Below, in pieces: positions 7,770-16,600 of a stretch of 64,000 nt of DNA. A program made the position numbers and the translations under genes. Origin of the DNA: CAUZIR01 sp034421295 (GTDB lineage Bacteria > Chloroflexota > Dehalococcoidia > Lucifugimonadales > UBA2962). The stretch's first letter is position 1. Every line of letters starts with the position of its first letter. The stretch spans positions 325,572 through 389,571 of the forward strand of contig DAOUKM010000019.1 of NCBI GenBank assembly GCA_034421295.1, written 5' to 3'. The notes under the pieces were generated by a model that saw only the letters and a list, made by a program, of their open reading frames with translations, searched no databases and was not told the origin of the DNA.

Positions 7770-9329
7770 CTAGCTCTCGTTGAGGGTCTTGATAGTCCGG
7801 GGGAGTTCGGGGGGCAGATCGCCTGCGACCATACCCGCCTCGCCTAGCTCGGCCCGCAACGACTCGCCCGCAGCGCCGTGCAAGAACACACCCAGCGCCG
7901 CCGCATCAGGCAGCGGCATGCCCTGAGCGAGCAGGCCCCCGATCGTCCCGGCGAGTACGTCGCCGGTGCCGGCGGTGGCCAGACCGGGATTGGCGAACGG
8001 GGAGATCATGGCCTTTCCGTCAGGATCGGCCACGGTGGAGTGGGCCCCCTTCAGCACGACGACCTTGTTCCACTCCCGGGCTGCACCTCGCGCCCACCGT
8101 ATGCGCTCTGCGCCGTTCGGACCGGCATTTGAGGCATCGAGTCGGGACATTTCACCCAGGTGGGGCGTCAGAATCGCCGGAGATGAAAAGTGCCTGTGCC
8201 ACCCGGGGATGCCCGAAAGCAGATTCAGCCCGTCGGCGTCCACAACGGCTGGCGGCAGTTGGATGTCCGATGTCAGGAGCCGTGACAGCATCTCGCCCGT
8301 CCCCGGATCCAGTCCAAGACCGCAGCCCACGACGAGGGCGTCGTAGGCATGCAGGGCCGAGAGAATCTCCTCCGCACCGTCAGCCGCTATACCTCCACCG
8401 TCCGTCTCTGGCATGGGCAGGTAGGTCACCTGGGGTGCCCCGGCCGCAACAGCCATTTGAATACCTTTCGGCACGGCGGCCGTGACCAGTCCGGCGCCGA
8501 CGCGGGATGCGGCCGTAGACGCCAGGAGAGCGGCGCCGACATAGTTGCGGCATCCGGCTACGACCAGCACCTTGCCGAAAGTGCCCTTGTGGCCTGCCGC
8601 CGGTCGAGCGGGCAGGTGCAACCTGGCCCATTCTGGCGTGATGAGCGACAGGTCGATCTCTTCGTCTAGGCCGGCCGGCAGTCCGATGTCCTCTATCATG
8701 ACCACGCCGCAGAGCTCGGCGCCAGGCATGGCGCAGTGGCCGATCTTGGGGAGACCCAGAGCCACGGTGATGTCCGACCTGACCGACATCGGGTCGGCCT
8801 CTCCCGTGTCGGCGCTTACCCCGGTGGGCAGGTCGACTGCCACCAGCAGCAGATCGGAACGCTCGAACCTGGCCTCGGCCAGCGCGGCCATCTGCCCTGA
8901 GAGCCGGCCGGAGATTGGGCGGGAACTGCCGGTTCCCAGCAAGGCGTCCAGCGTCAGTTCGCACTCCGATAGGCTTTCCCGCAAGACGGAGAGGTCGGCA
9001 TCATCATCCGATCGGACGAGCCGTACGGGTTCGGGCAACTCCGCCGCCTTCGGGTGCGGCTCCCTGCCTGAGGCGCTCAGATAGACTGTGGCTCTGGCTC
9101 CCCAGTTGGAGAGGTGTCGGGCGGCCACCAGACCATCCCCGCCGTTGTTGCCGGGCCCTATCATCATCAGTACCGGGATATCGGGTATCCGGGAGTCGTG
9201 CCCCAGCGCGCGCCTGCATGTCTCGGCGACGGCAAGGCCGGCGTTTTCCATCAGCTTGTCGGTGTCTACCCCTGAACGCTCCGACAGGCGCTCGATCTTT
9301 GCCATCTGGCCGGATGTGACGATCTTCAT
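7770..9329 (-). CDS. nnrD: Bifunctional NAD(P)H-hydrate epimerase / ADP-dependent NAD(P)H-hydrate dehydratase
   Basis: Repairs damaged NAD(P)H hydrates. The N-terminal half (about 1-215) is a YjeF epimerase domain with GPGNNGGDGLVAARHLSNWG and DALLGTG. The C-terminal half is the ribokinase-like dehydratase with GHKGTFGKVLVVAG, VVDADGLNLLSG, LTPHLGEMSRL and the catalytic AGTGDVLAGTIGGLLAQG. Length 519 is normal for the fusion. It follows acpS by 35 bases, a pairing seen in many bacteria. Both active sites look intact. Confidence 0.93.
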   Translation of the reverse strand: MKIVTSGQMAKIERLSERSGVDTDKLMENAGLAVAETCRRALGHDSRIPDIPVLMMIGPGNNGGDGLVAARHLSNWGARATVYLSASGREPHPKAAELPEPVRLVRSDDDADLSVLRESLSECELTLDALLGTGSSRPISGRLSGQMAALAEARFERSDLLLVAVDLPTGVSADTGEADPMSVRSDITVALGLPKIGHCAMPGAELCGVVMIEDIGLPAGLDEEIDLSLITPEWARLHLPARPAAGHKGTFGKVLVVAGCRNYVGAALLASTAASRVGAGLVTAAVPKGIQMAVAAGAPQVTYLPMPETDGGGIAADGAEEILSALHAYDALVVGCGLGLDPGTGEMLSRLLTSDIQLPPAVVDADGLNLLSGIPGWHRHFSSPAILTPHLGEMSRLDASNAGPNGAERIRWARGAAREWNKVVVLKGAHSTVADPDGKAMISPFANPGLATAGTGDVLAGTIGGLLAQGMPLPDAAALGVFLHGAAGESLRAELGEAGMVAGDLPPELPRTIKTLNES

Positions 9330-9364
9330 ATCGTGATGCTCAGTAACCGACCCTCGGACCCGGC

Positions 9365-9742
9365 CTAGAAGTTGGGGAGCTCACTCTCAGCAACGACAAA
9401 GGCGACTGCCATCTCGTTTGAGTGTGACAGGGAGACGGCGAACCGGCCTATGCCCATGTGCCTTGCATGGGCGGCGGCCTTGCCGTGCAGTTCAATGGTC
9501 GGGGCGCGGCCGAGCCGACGCACCACCTCGATGTCCTTCCAGGGGACTCCCCGGACCCCGGTGCCGAGGGCCTTCATCACCGCCTCCTTGGCTGCAAAGC
9601 GCGTAGCGAGCTGGCGAGCGCGACCGCGACAGTAAATCTGCTCCCGCTCCGTGTAGATGCGGTCGAGGAAGCGTTGGCCGTACCGCTCCGCCACGCGCCT
9701 AACCCGCGGTATCTCTACAATGTCCACGCCGTTGACCAACAT
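9365..9742 (-). CDS. acpS: Holo-[acyl-carrier-protein] synthase
   Basis: Transfers 4'-phosphopantetheine from CoA to acyl carrier protein. The 125-residue protein has GVDIVEIPRVRRV (Mg-binding Asp), ATRFAAKEAVMKALGTG (catalytic Glu/Lys) and VSLSHSNEMAVAFVV. The ATG at 9742 gives the family N-terminus; longer in-frame readings run through the divergent promoter region. A TAGAAT -10 candidate on the minus strand lies at 9757-9762. It heads the acpS-nnrDE-menG operon, divergent from folD. Confidence 0.93.
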   Translation of the reverse strand: MLVNGVDIVEIPRVRRVAERYGQRFLDRIYTEREQIYCRGRARQLATRFAAKEAVMKALGTGVRGVPWKDIEVVRRLGRAPTIELHGKAAAHARHMGIGRFAVSLSHSNEMAVAFVVAESELPNF

Positions 9743-9835
9743 CTTTACACTTTCAGATTCTACGCGGTAAGCAGGGCCGACCGGATGTTGTCGGGAGGCG
9801 CGACCAGCCGCCACCACCATACGGGCATGCATCCG

Positions 9836-9857
9836 TATAATCGACGCCGCCGGAGGA
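9836..9857 (+). promoter_or_regulatory. -10 box and ribosome-binding site of folD
   Basis: TATAAT at 9836-9841 and GGAGG at 9852-9856 precede the ATG at 9862. No good -35 is visible. The mRNA leader would be only about 14 bases. Confidence 0.5.
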
Positions 9858-9861
9858 TGAC

Positions 9862-10746
9862 ATGGCAGCACGAATCATTGACGGCAAGGCGATAGCGTCG
9901 CAGGTGAGGGCCGAGGTCGCCGACGAAGTGGCCCGGCTCAAGGACGGTGCGGGCGTAACCCCCGGACTGGCCGTGGTCCTGGTGGGGGAGGATCCTGCCT
10001 CGCAGGTGTACGTACGCAACAAGCAGAAGGCTGCAACGGATGCTGGCATGGTGGCCGCGGATCATAAGCTGGCCGCAGACACGCCCGCAGAGGTGTTGCG
10101 TGAGAAGCTCGCTGAGCTGAACGCTGATCCTTCCGTCCATGGCGTCCTGGTGCAGCTACCGTTGCCGGACCATCTGGACGAGAGGGAGTTCATCCTGCGG
10201 ATTGCTCCCGAAAAGGATGTGGATGGCCTGCATCCGGCGAGCATGGGCCTTCTGCTGGCCGGCAGCCCGCGCTTTGTGCCGGCCACTCCGGCGGGCGTTC
10301 AGCAGATGTTGCTTAGGACCGGCAACGCCCCGGCCGGCAAGCACGTAGTGGTGTGCGGACGCTCCGACATCGTGGGAAAGCCCGTTGCCGCCCTGTTGAT
10401 GCAGCGTAATCAAGAAGCCAACGCCACGGTGACCGTTTGCCACACGCGCACGGCCGATATCGCAGCGATCACCCGCCAGGCCGACATCCTGATCGCGGCG
10501 GTCGGTCGCGCCGGCTTTGTCACCGCCGACATGGTCTCCGATGGAACGGTGGTGATCGATGTCGGCATCAACCGGGTTGAGGCGCCGGAGCGAAGGTCCG
10601 GCTATCGCCTGGTCGGGGATGTAGATTTCGAGCCTGTCGCCGAGAAGGCCTCGGCGATCACTCCTGTCCCGGGAGGCGTCGGGCCCATGACGATAGCCAT
10701 GCTGCTGCTGAACACGCTCAAGGCGGCGCAGCTATCAACGGTCTGA
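9862..10746 (+). CDS. folD: Bifunctional methylenetetrahydrofolate dehydrogenase/cyclohydrolase
   Basis: Interconverts 5,10-methylene-, methenyl- and 10-formyl-tetrahydrofolate, using NADP. The 294-residue protein carries YVRNKQKAATDAGM (substrate Tyr and catalytic Lys), GVLVQLPLPDHLDE, PATPAGVQQML and the nucleotide-binding GRSDIVGKPVAALLM. The C-terminal TPVPGGVGPMTIAMLL is also present. It appears to be a single-gene transcript and is divergent from acpS. Confidence 0.97.
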   Translation: MAARIIDGKAIASQVRAEVADEVARLKDGAGVTPGLAVVLVGEDPASQVYVRNKQKAATDAGMVAADHKLAADTPAEVLREKLAELNADPSVHGVLVQLPLPDHLDEREFILRIAPEKDVDGLHPASMGLLLAGSPRFVPATPAGVQQMLLRTGNAPAGKHVVVCGRSDIVGKPVAALLMQRNQEANATVTVCHTRTADIAAITRQADILIAAVGRAGFVTADMVSDGTVVIDVGINRVEAPERRSGYRLVGDVDFEPVAEKASAITPVPGGVGPMTIAMLLLNTLKAAQLSTV

Positions 10747-11006
10747 TCGGCACAGCGGCCCGGGGTTGGCTGGTTCGGCTACGCTATGAACGGTTTGGGG
10801 GACCGGCCCCGCATCGGTGATTCCGGCCTCGCGCCACTCGGGGTGGAGAGGATGTCGCGCCCGTAGCATTCGACCCCCGGCCCGAGGGCAGTACGGTCGA
10901 CAGGCTCCCTCGGCCGCAGAGACGATGGTGGCACCTGATGCGCGGGGAACGCATGGAGACGAGGGCTCCGGGTGGGCGTCCCGGGCATCAGGGCAACCGC
11001 CGTGGC

Positions 11007-12068
11007 CTAGGCGAAGGTGAGTGCCCGCGCCGGGTTGTGGATCAGTATGTTGTCTATGTGGTCCTGGCTAAAGCCGCGGGCGCGCATGCGGGGTACGATC
11101 GATTCCAGAATGTGGGCGTATCCCTTTCCACCGTAGGCGACCGTGTCGGTCTTGAGGCACACGTCGTGGGCAATCGTCACCCGCTCACCGTAGCCCTCGG
11201 AGAAAAGGTACTCGAGCGAGTCCATTCGCTGCACGTCGCTCACGGTCGTCGTCTCTATATCGCCGGAGCGATATGACCCGCTCGTGTCCTCTGCTCCGAA
11301 CCGGTCGTACTCCAGGTAGCAGCCGGAGTCGGCCAGTTCCTTGACCGCGGACATGGGCCTGATGTTGTCGAGATGGCCCATGATGACCTTGTCCGCCCTT
11401 GCCCCGTTGTCGGTCAGGATCCGGATGATCTCGAGAGGAGTATCGGGATGGATTCCCGGATGGATCAAGATGGGTGCGCCTGTTTCGACCTGCGCGTGGG
11501 CCGATGCCCTCAGAACCTTGCGCATGTTCTCCGTCAGCGGGGTGTGGTTACCTACCTCGCCGATGACGCCGGACTTTACTCCGGTGTCGTCAACCCCGAT
11601 TGTGACGTCGTCGACGATCCGCTGGGTAATCGACTCCTCGCTGCGCTGGTCCATGTCGGCCGGGTGAGCCTCCGGCACGTAGTGGCTGCCGCCCATAACG
11701 ACCTTCAGCCCGGTGGCGCGCGAGATGCGCGCCAGTGCCAGTGGATCGCGCGCGATTCCGATGGACGTGGTATCGACCACCGCATCGCCCCCGGTGTAGC
11801 GATACCTGAGAGCCTCCTGGATGGCGAACCGCTCGTCGAGCAGCATCTGGTTTTCCTTGTTGACGTAGAACATTCCACGCAGCTTGCCCAGGATCTCTAT
11901 GGTTATCTGCCTGTCTACGTACCAGCGCCGGCTCGCCTCCTCCGGCATCTTGAAATAGCAACGCAGGTCGATCAGCAGGTGCTCGTGGGTCAGGGTGATG
12001 CCAAGGGACTGGGGCTCCACCTCGCCAAGAACGGTCTGTACCTTTCCGCTAGGGGCCTTTGGGCTCAT
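11007..12068 (-). CDS. Phosphotriesterase-family metal hydrolase (copy 1)
   Basis: A 353-residue TIM-barrel hydrolase of the amidohydrolase superfamily. Metal ligands are visible: THEHLLID (HxH), LIHPGIH, MGHLDN and AHDVCLK (terminal Asp). The bridging residue that is a carboxylated Lys in organophosphate phosphotriesterase falls in VIGEVGNH and appears to be Glu, as in the PHP/resiniferatoxin-binding subgroup. That subgroup often hydrolyses lactones or esters, so phosphotriesterase activity should not be assumed. It lies 102 bases downstream of a close paralogue in the same orientation. Confidence 0.85.
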   Translation of the reverse strand: MSPKAPSGKVQTVLGEVEPQSLGITLTHEHLLIDLRCYFKMPEEASRRWYVDRQITIEILGKLRGMFYVNKENQMLLDERFAIQEALRYRYTGGDAVVDTTSIGIARDPLALARISRATGLKVVMGGSHYVPEAHPADMDQRSEESITQRIVDDVTIGVDDTGVKSGVIGEVGNHTPLTENMRKVLRASAHAQVETGAPILIHPGIHPDTPLEIIRILTDNGARADKVIMGHLDNIRPMSAVKELADSGCYLEYDRFGAEDTSGSYRSGDIETTTVSDVQRMDSLEYLFSEGYGERVTIAHDVCLKTDTVAYGGKGYAHILESIVPRMRARGFSQDHIDNILIHNPARALTFA

Positions 12069-12170
12069 GGTGTCTCTCCCGTGCTCGCTTTGATTGCTGA
12101 CCTTGTGCCGATGTCTGCGGCCGGGCCGCGGCCCCTTTAGCCTCGGTCCCGGCGGTGGAACGTAGAATCG

Positions 12171-13232
12171 CTAGGCGAACGTCAGGGCCCGGGCCGGATT
12201 GTGAACGAGGATGGACTCGATCTGCTCGCGGGAGTGACCCCTGGCCCGCAGTCGCCCGGCAATCGAATCCAGGAAATGTGCGTAGCCCTTGCCGCCGTAG
12301 CGAGAAAGGTCGGCCTTGGTGCAGACGTCGTGGGCTACGAGCAGCCTGTCGCCGAAGCCCTCGGCGATCAGGTGCTCCAGTGACTCCATGCGCTGGGTAT
12401 CGGATGGCATGGGCAAGGTCACCCCGGAAACACTGTAATCGAAGTCCGTGCTCTCGGCGCCGAAACGATCGTATTCGAGGTAGCAGCCCAACTGGGCCAG
12501 TTCCGTTATGGCGCTGAGCGGCACTATAGGGTCGAGATGGCCGACTATTACCCTCGAGGGCTCGGCGCCGGCGTCCATCAGTTCCCGCATGATCTCGAGC
12601 GGACTGTCTGGGTGTAGACCCGGGTGAATGAGTACGGGTGCGCCCGTCTCGATCTGGGCCTGTGCAGAAGCCCTGAGCACCTTTCGCTCGTTCTCGCTCA
12701 ATGGGTGAAAGTTGCCGATCTCGCCTATGACGCCCGAGCGGACGCCCGTTTCGCCGACGCCAACCGTGACGTCCCGCACTATCTGCTCGGTTATCGCCTC
12801 CTCGCTACGTGCATCCATGTCAGGAGGATGGGACACGGGCACATAGTGGCTCGCCCCCATGACGATGTGAAGGCCGGTGGCACGCGAGATGCGAGTCAGG
12901 GCTAGCGGGTCGCGGGCGATGCCGATGCTGGTGACATCGACCAGGCTGTCTCCCCCCGCATGCCGGTACCGGAGTATCTCCTCGATGGCCATACCCTCGT
13001 CAAGCAGCCACTGCTGGTCCCTCACCGCCTGCCATATCCCCCAGACCTTGCCGAGCATGTCCATGGTGACGGGCCGATCGACATAGCCACGCAGGCTGGC
13101 CTCATCCGGCATCTGAAAGTAGCAGGCCAGATCTATGAGGAGATGTTCGTGCGTTAGCGTTACGCCAAGCGAGGCGGGCTCTATCGGTCCGAGCACCGTC
13201 TGTACCCTGCCGGACGGTCCCAGTGGGCTCAT
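12171..13232 (-). CDS. Phosphotriesterase-family metal hydrolase (copy 2)
   Basis: Also 353 residues and clearly a paralogue of the neighbour at 11007-12068; most positions align without gaps. The same ligands are present: THEHLLID, VIGEIGNF with Glu at the bridging position, LIHPGLH, VGHLDP and AHDVCTK. Differences cluster in substrate-loop regions, such as the segment around residues 60-75 and the one after GAESTD. This suggests related but distinct substrates (inference). It is 36 bases downstream of an SDR gene and probably shares its transcript. Confidence 0.85.
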   Translation of the reverse strand: MSPLGPSGRVQTVLGPIEPASLGVTLTHEHLLIDLACYFQMPDEASLRGYVDRPVTMDMLGKVWGIWQAVRDQQWLLDEGMAIEEILRYRHAGGDSLVDVTSIGIARDPLALTRISRATGLHIVMGASHYVPVSHPPDMDARSEEAITEQIVRDVTVGVGETGVRSGVIGEIGNFHPLSENERKVLRASAQAQIETGAPVLIHPGLHPDSPLEIMRELMDAGAEPSRVIVGHLDPIVPLSAITELAQLGCYLEYDRFGAESTDFDYSVSGVTLPMPSDTQRMESLEHLIAEGFGDRLLVAHDVCTKADLSRYGGKGYAHFLDSIAGRLRARGHSREQIESILVHNPARALTFA

Positions 13233-13268
13233 CCGTTCACGCTCCTAGACTACTTGATCGCGGTTAGC

Positions 13269-14099
13269 CTAGCGTGCGGTGCGGCCTCCGTCTAGGTGGA
13301 TGATCTGGCCCGTCATGTAGTCTGAGGCCGGACTGGCGAGATATACCGCCAGGACTCCTAGGTCACGGAGTTCCCCCCTGCGCCCCATGGGGATTCCGGC
13401 CAGATTCTCGGCCGATCCCACATCGCTGGTCCACACGCTGTCGGTCATGCGGGTGTGAAACGCGCCCGGGGCCAGCGCGTTCACATTGATGTTGTAGGGA
13501 GCCCACTCCAGTGCAAGGACCCGGGTCAGCATGTTTACCGCCGCCTTGGATGTGTTGTAGGCGGAGACGAAGGCGACGCCCATCGTCCCATTGGTTGATG
13601 ACACGTTTATCACCTTGCCGTACCGACGCTCCAGCATGTGGGGTCCTACGGCGCGGCATCCGTACATCACCCCGCTGACATTTACCTCCATTACGTGCTT
13701 CCATTCATCGTCCGTGATAGGGGTTACCGGCGGTCTGACCAACCGGACCGAGTCCGGTCCACCGTCCGGGACCGGTACAAGGGGAAGGAAATGGAGCACC
13801 CCCGCGTTGTTGACCATTATGTCCACCTGCCCGAGTTCTGCGATCGCGGTGGAGACCAGGTTGTCGACCTGGGCCGGGCTTGTGACGTCCGTGGGAACCG
13901 CCAGCGCCCGGCGGCCTGCCGCCTCTACTTCGGCGGCCACATCGTCGATTTCGGCCTCGGAGCGCGCGGCCACAACCACGTCGGCGCCGGCCTCGGCGAA
14001 CGACAGTGCGATCTCTCTGCCGATGCCTCGGCCCCCGCCGGTGACGACCGCGACGCGTTCGCTGAGTTCAAGCTCCGGCAGCATCACTTCCTCCTGCAT
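13269..14099 (-). CDS. Short-chain dehydrogenase/reductase
   Basis: A 276-residue classical SDR oxidoreductase. It has the nucleotide site VVTGGGRGIGREIA, NNAG, a catalytic Ser in NVSSTNG, and YNTSK for the catalytic Tyr and Lys. It ends with QIIHLDGGRTAR. An insertion (VPVPDGGPDSVRLVRPPV, about residues 108-125) between NNAG and the next helix is unusual for the family. The substrate is unknown. It sits just upstream of the two phosphotriesterase-like hydrolases and may act on their alcohol or lactone-derived products (inference). Divergent from queA. Confidence 0.85.
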   Translation of the reverse strand: MQEEVMLPELELSERVAVVTGGGRGIGREIALSFAEAGADVVVAARSEAEIDDVAAEVEAAGRRALAVPTDVTSPAQVDNLVSTAIAELGQVDIMVNNAGVLHFLPLVPVPDGGPDSVRLVRPPVTPITDDEWKHVMEVNVSGVMYGCRAVGPHMLERRYGKVINVSSTNGTMGVAFVSAYNTSKAAVNMLTRVLALEWAPYNINVNALAPGAFHTRMTDSVWTSDVGSAENLAGIPMGRRGELRDLGVLAVYLASPASDYMTGQIIHLDGGRTAR

Positions 14100-14151
14100 G
14101 ACGACGGCAGCACCCAGGGTGCCGCCGGTGCGGTGACATTACCATACGAGC

Positions 14152-15222
14152 GTGCGAACCGACGACTTCGACTACGAGCTGCCGGCTGAACTGATCGCCC
14201 AAGGGCCGGCGGAGCCGCGGGACTCTTCCCGCCTGCTGGTCTTGAGCAGGCGGGACGGTGCGCTGCGGCATCTGGCATTTTCGGATCTGCCGGGCTGCCT
14301 GCAGCCGAACGACTTGCTCGTCTTCAACGACAGCCGAGTGTTCCCCGCCCGTCTGTACGGCCGTAAACCGATCGGTGGCAAGCCCCTGGGAGCGCGGGTG
14401 GAACTGCTGCTCCTGGAGCGCTTGGAGGGGGCGAATTGGCGGGCCCTCGCCCGGCCCGGGCGCAGGCTCCGCGAAGGCGCGAGATTCCATGTCGACGGAA
14501 CGAAGGAGGGGGAGGCCACCGTGCTTGGCGTGTGCGCGGACGGTACCCGCGTGGTTCGACTGCCGGAAGACATCGACCTTGCTGCCGTTGGCGTGGTTCC
14601 CATGCCCCCCTACATCAGGACGCGATTGCGGGACGCCGAGCGCTACCAGACCGTCTATTCGCGCCATGAGGGCAGTGTTGCGGCTCCCACGGCCGGCCTC
14701 CATTTCACGGAGGCCCTGCTCTGCCAGATTCGATCAATGGGCGTCGAGACGGTCTTTGTAACCCTGCACGTGGGCTGGGACAGCTTTCGTCCGGTGACCG
14801 TCGAGGATCCGCGTGACCACCCCATGCATTCGGAGCGTTACGACCTGTCGACCGGGTCGGCAGCTGCCATCAACCGGGCGAGGGCTGAGGGCCGCCGGGT
14901 GGTCGTCGTGGGCACCACGGCGGTGCGCCTGCTTGAGTCCAATGCCGCTGCGGATGCCGGCCTGGAAGCCTACGAGCGATCGGTGGACGATCCGGGAGGG
15001 CCCCTTAGCCCGGGCCAGGGCATTACCGACCTCTTCATAGGCAAGGGCCACGAGTTCAGGGTAGTGGACGCGTTGATCACCAATTTCCATCTGCCACGGT
15101 CCACCCTGCTGATGTTGGTGAGCGCCTTCGCGGGACGTCGTCGGATAAGGGCTGCATACGAGAAGGCGATAGACCGCCGCTACCGCTTCTATTCGCTTGG
15201 CGACGCGATGCTGATCCACTAG
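14152..15222 (+). CDS. queA: S-adenosylmethionine:tRNA ribosyltransferase-isomerase
   Basis: Makes epoxyqueuosine in tRNA from preQ1 and the ribosyl group of SAM. Family signatures over the 356 residues include DFDYELPAELIAQGPAEPRD at the N-terminus, FNDSRVFPARLYG, HEGSVAAPTAGLHFT, HVGWDSFRPV, GTTAVRLLES, TDLFI and LITNFHLPRSTLLMLVSAF. It starts with GTG. No tgt or other queuosine gene is in the window. Confidence 0.95.
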   Translation: MRTDDFDYELPAELIAQGPAEPRDSSRLLVLSRRDGALRHLAFSDLPGCLQPNDLLVFNDSRVFPARLYGRKPIGGKPLGARVELLLLERLEGANWRALARPGRRLREGARFHVDGTKEGEATVLGVCADGTRVVRLPEDIDLAAVGVVPMPPYIRTRLRDAERYQTVYSRHEGSVAAPTAGLHFTEALLCQIRSMGVETVFVTLHVGWDSFRPVTVEDPRDHPMHSERYDLSTGSAAAINRARAEGRRVVVVGTTAVRLLESNAAADAGLEAYERSVDDPGGPLSPGQGITDLFIGKGHEFRVVDALITNFHLPRSTLLMLVSAFAGRRRIRAAYEKAIDRRYRFYSLGDAMLIH

Positions 15223-15306
15223 ACCGGATTTCGCATGACCGCCGGCTCTGGCCGAGGCGTCAGGCGCGTGCCGGGCAGGTTCGCCGGCACCGGACGGCCC
15301 CTCATC

Positions 15307-15336
15307 TTGTGGTGGTCGGTCAACGAACCGTATAAT
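15307..15336 (+). promoter_or_regulatory. Promoter of the SelA-like/Ldh2 gene pair
   Basis: TATAAT at 15331-15336 with a weak -35 TTGTGG at 15307-15312, spacing 18. The leader to the ATG at 15408 would be about 65 bases. Confidence 0.5.
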
Positions 15337-15407
15337 CGCGGTCGTGATCGCGGTAGGACGCACGCCTGTCCTTCGGCGTTCCTGAAAGATCGAGCGAGGG
15401 TATTATT

Positions 15408-16547
15408 ATGGCTTCAACCGGCGATCTGGGCGACGTGTTTCGCTCGATAGGCGTCAATCCGGCGATCAGCGCTTCCGGCCCGACAACCGCCTATGGAGGC
15501 ACGAAACTTCGACCTGAAGTTCATCAGGCCATGAACGCCGCCTCCCAGTTGATGGTAGACATGGCGGAACTTAACGATGCTGCGGGCCGGGTGATCGCCG
15601 AGCACACGGGAGCCGAGGCCGGCATGGTCACCTCTGGCTCTGCCGGCGCGCTCATACTGCAGGCGGCCGCCGTGGTGGCCGGTAGCGACAAGGCCAAGAT
15701 GAAACGACTGCCCGACACCACCGGGATGAAGAACGAGATCGTAATCCACAACATCCACCGGTTCCCCTACGACCAGTGCTACAAGTCTGTCGGGGCCAAG
15801 CTGGTCGGCGTCGGGGACTTCCTACGCTGTCTGCCCTGGGAGCTGGAGTCGGCGATCAACGAGAAGACGGCGGCCGTGGCCTACCTTGAAGCGCCGTTCG
15901 TTGCACCGTACGCGATGGCACTGCCGCAGTTTGCCGAGATCGCCCACTCACGTGACGTACCGGTCATCGTCGACGCGGCCACCATGGTGCCGCCGCGGGA
16001 GAATCTGACCAAGTACATTCAGCAGGGCGCCGACATGGTCATCTTCTCTGGCGGCAAGGCGATTCGTGGCCCCCAGGGCACCGGCATACTTGCCGGTCGC
16101 AAGGACCTGATCGAGGCCGCGCGCGAGAACGGCTCTCCCAACCAGTTCATAGGTCGAGGCCTGAAGGTCACCAAGGAGGAGATCGTGGGCTTGGTGCAGG
16201 CCCTGGAGGCCTTCGTCACCGAGGACGAGGAGGCCGAGAACGACCGCTACCGCGAGTTATCGCAGAGGGTGGTCGATGCGCTGATCGAGATACCGGGCCT
16301 GGATGTGCAGATCAGGCACGACAAGAGGGACTGGCTGATTCCCACGGCGGTCTTCAGGTTCACCGACGCCTGGACAGGCCCGGCGCGCGAGGATGTGCTG
16401 CGCCGCATGCGGGAGGGTGTTCCGAAGATATTCCTGCACTGGCTCGGAGGTCCGGACGTGCTGGCGGTGGACCCGCTCAACGTCGACGACGATGAGATGG
16501 AGGTCGTGATAAGGCGGCTGCGCGAGGAGCTATTGCGCAGCGACTAG
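15408..16547 (+). CDS. SelA-like PLP-dependent enzyme (DgaE/YhfS-type), copy 1
   Basis: Fold type I pyridoxal-phosphate protein of 379 residues. The PLP-lysine region is VIFSGGKAIRGPQGTGILAG, and the Asp that contacts the cofactor ring nitrogen is in VPVIVDAATMVP. The sequence resembles L-seryl-tRNA(Sec) selenium transferase. It is shorter and lacks SelA's N-terminal domain, so it is more likely a small-molecule lyase such as the D-glucosaminate-6-phosphate ammonia-lyase group. The next gene, an Ldh2-type dehydrogenase, starts 53 bases later; the pair is probably one catabolic unit. Confidence 0.75.
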   Translation: MASTGDLGDVFRSIGVNPAISASGPTTAYGGTKLRPEVHQAMNAASQLMVDMAELNDAAGRVIAEHTGAEAGMVTSGSAGALILQAAAVVAGSDKAKMKRLPDTTGMKNEIVIHNIHRFPYDQCYKSVGAKLVGVGDFLRCLPWELESAINEKTAAVAYLEAPFVAPYAMALPQFAEIAHSRDVPVIVDAATMVPPRENLTKYIQQGADMVIFSGGKAIRGPQGTGILAGRKDLIEAARENGSPNQFIGRGLKVTKEEIVGLVQALEAFVTEDEEAENDRYRELSQRVVDALIEIPGLDVQIRHDKRDWLIPTAVFRFTDAWTGPAREDVLRRMREGVPKIFLHWLGGPDVLAVDPLNVDDDEMEVVIRRLREELLRSD

Positions 16548-16600
16548 CCGCCGGTGCCGCTTGCCGGAACAGTGGCGAAGCTATAGGAGACCAAAAGATA

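Noticed and set aside
10747..11006. A small gene or RNA between folD and the phosphotriesterase-like gene.
   Set aside because: No ORF with a ribosome-binding site and no recognisable tRNA or hairpin structure.
15408..16547. True SelA (selenium transferase) supporting selenocysteine synthesis in this window.
   Set aside because: Too short, without the SelA N-terminal domain, and in an operon with a catabolic dehydrogenase.
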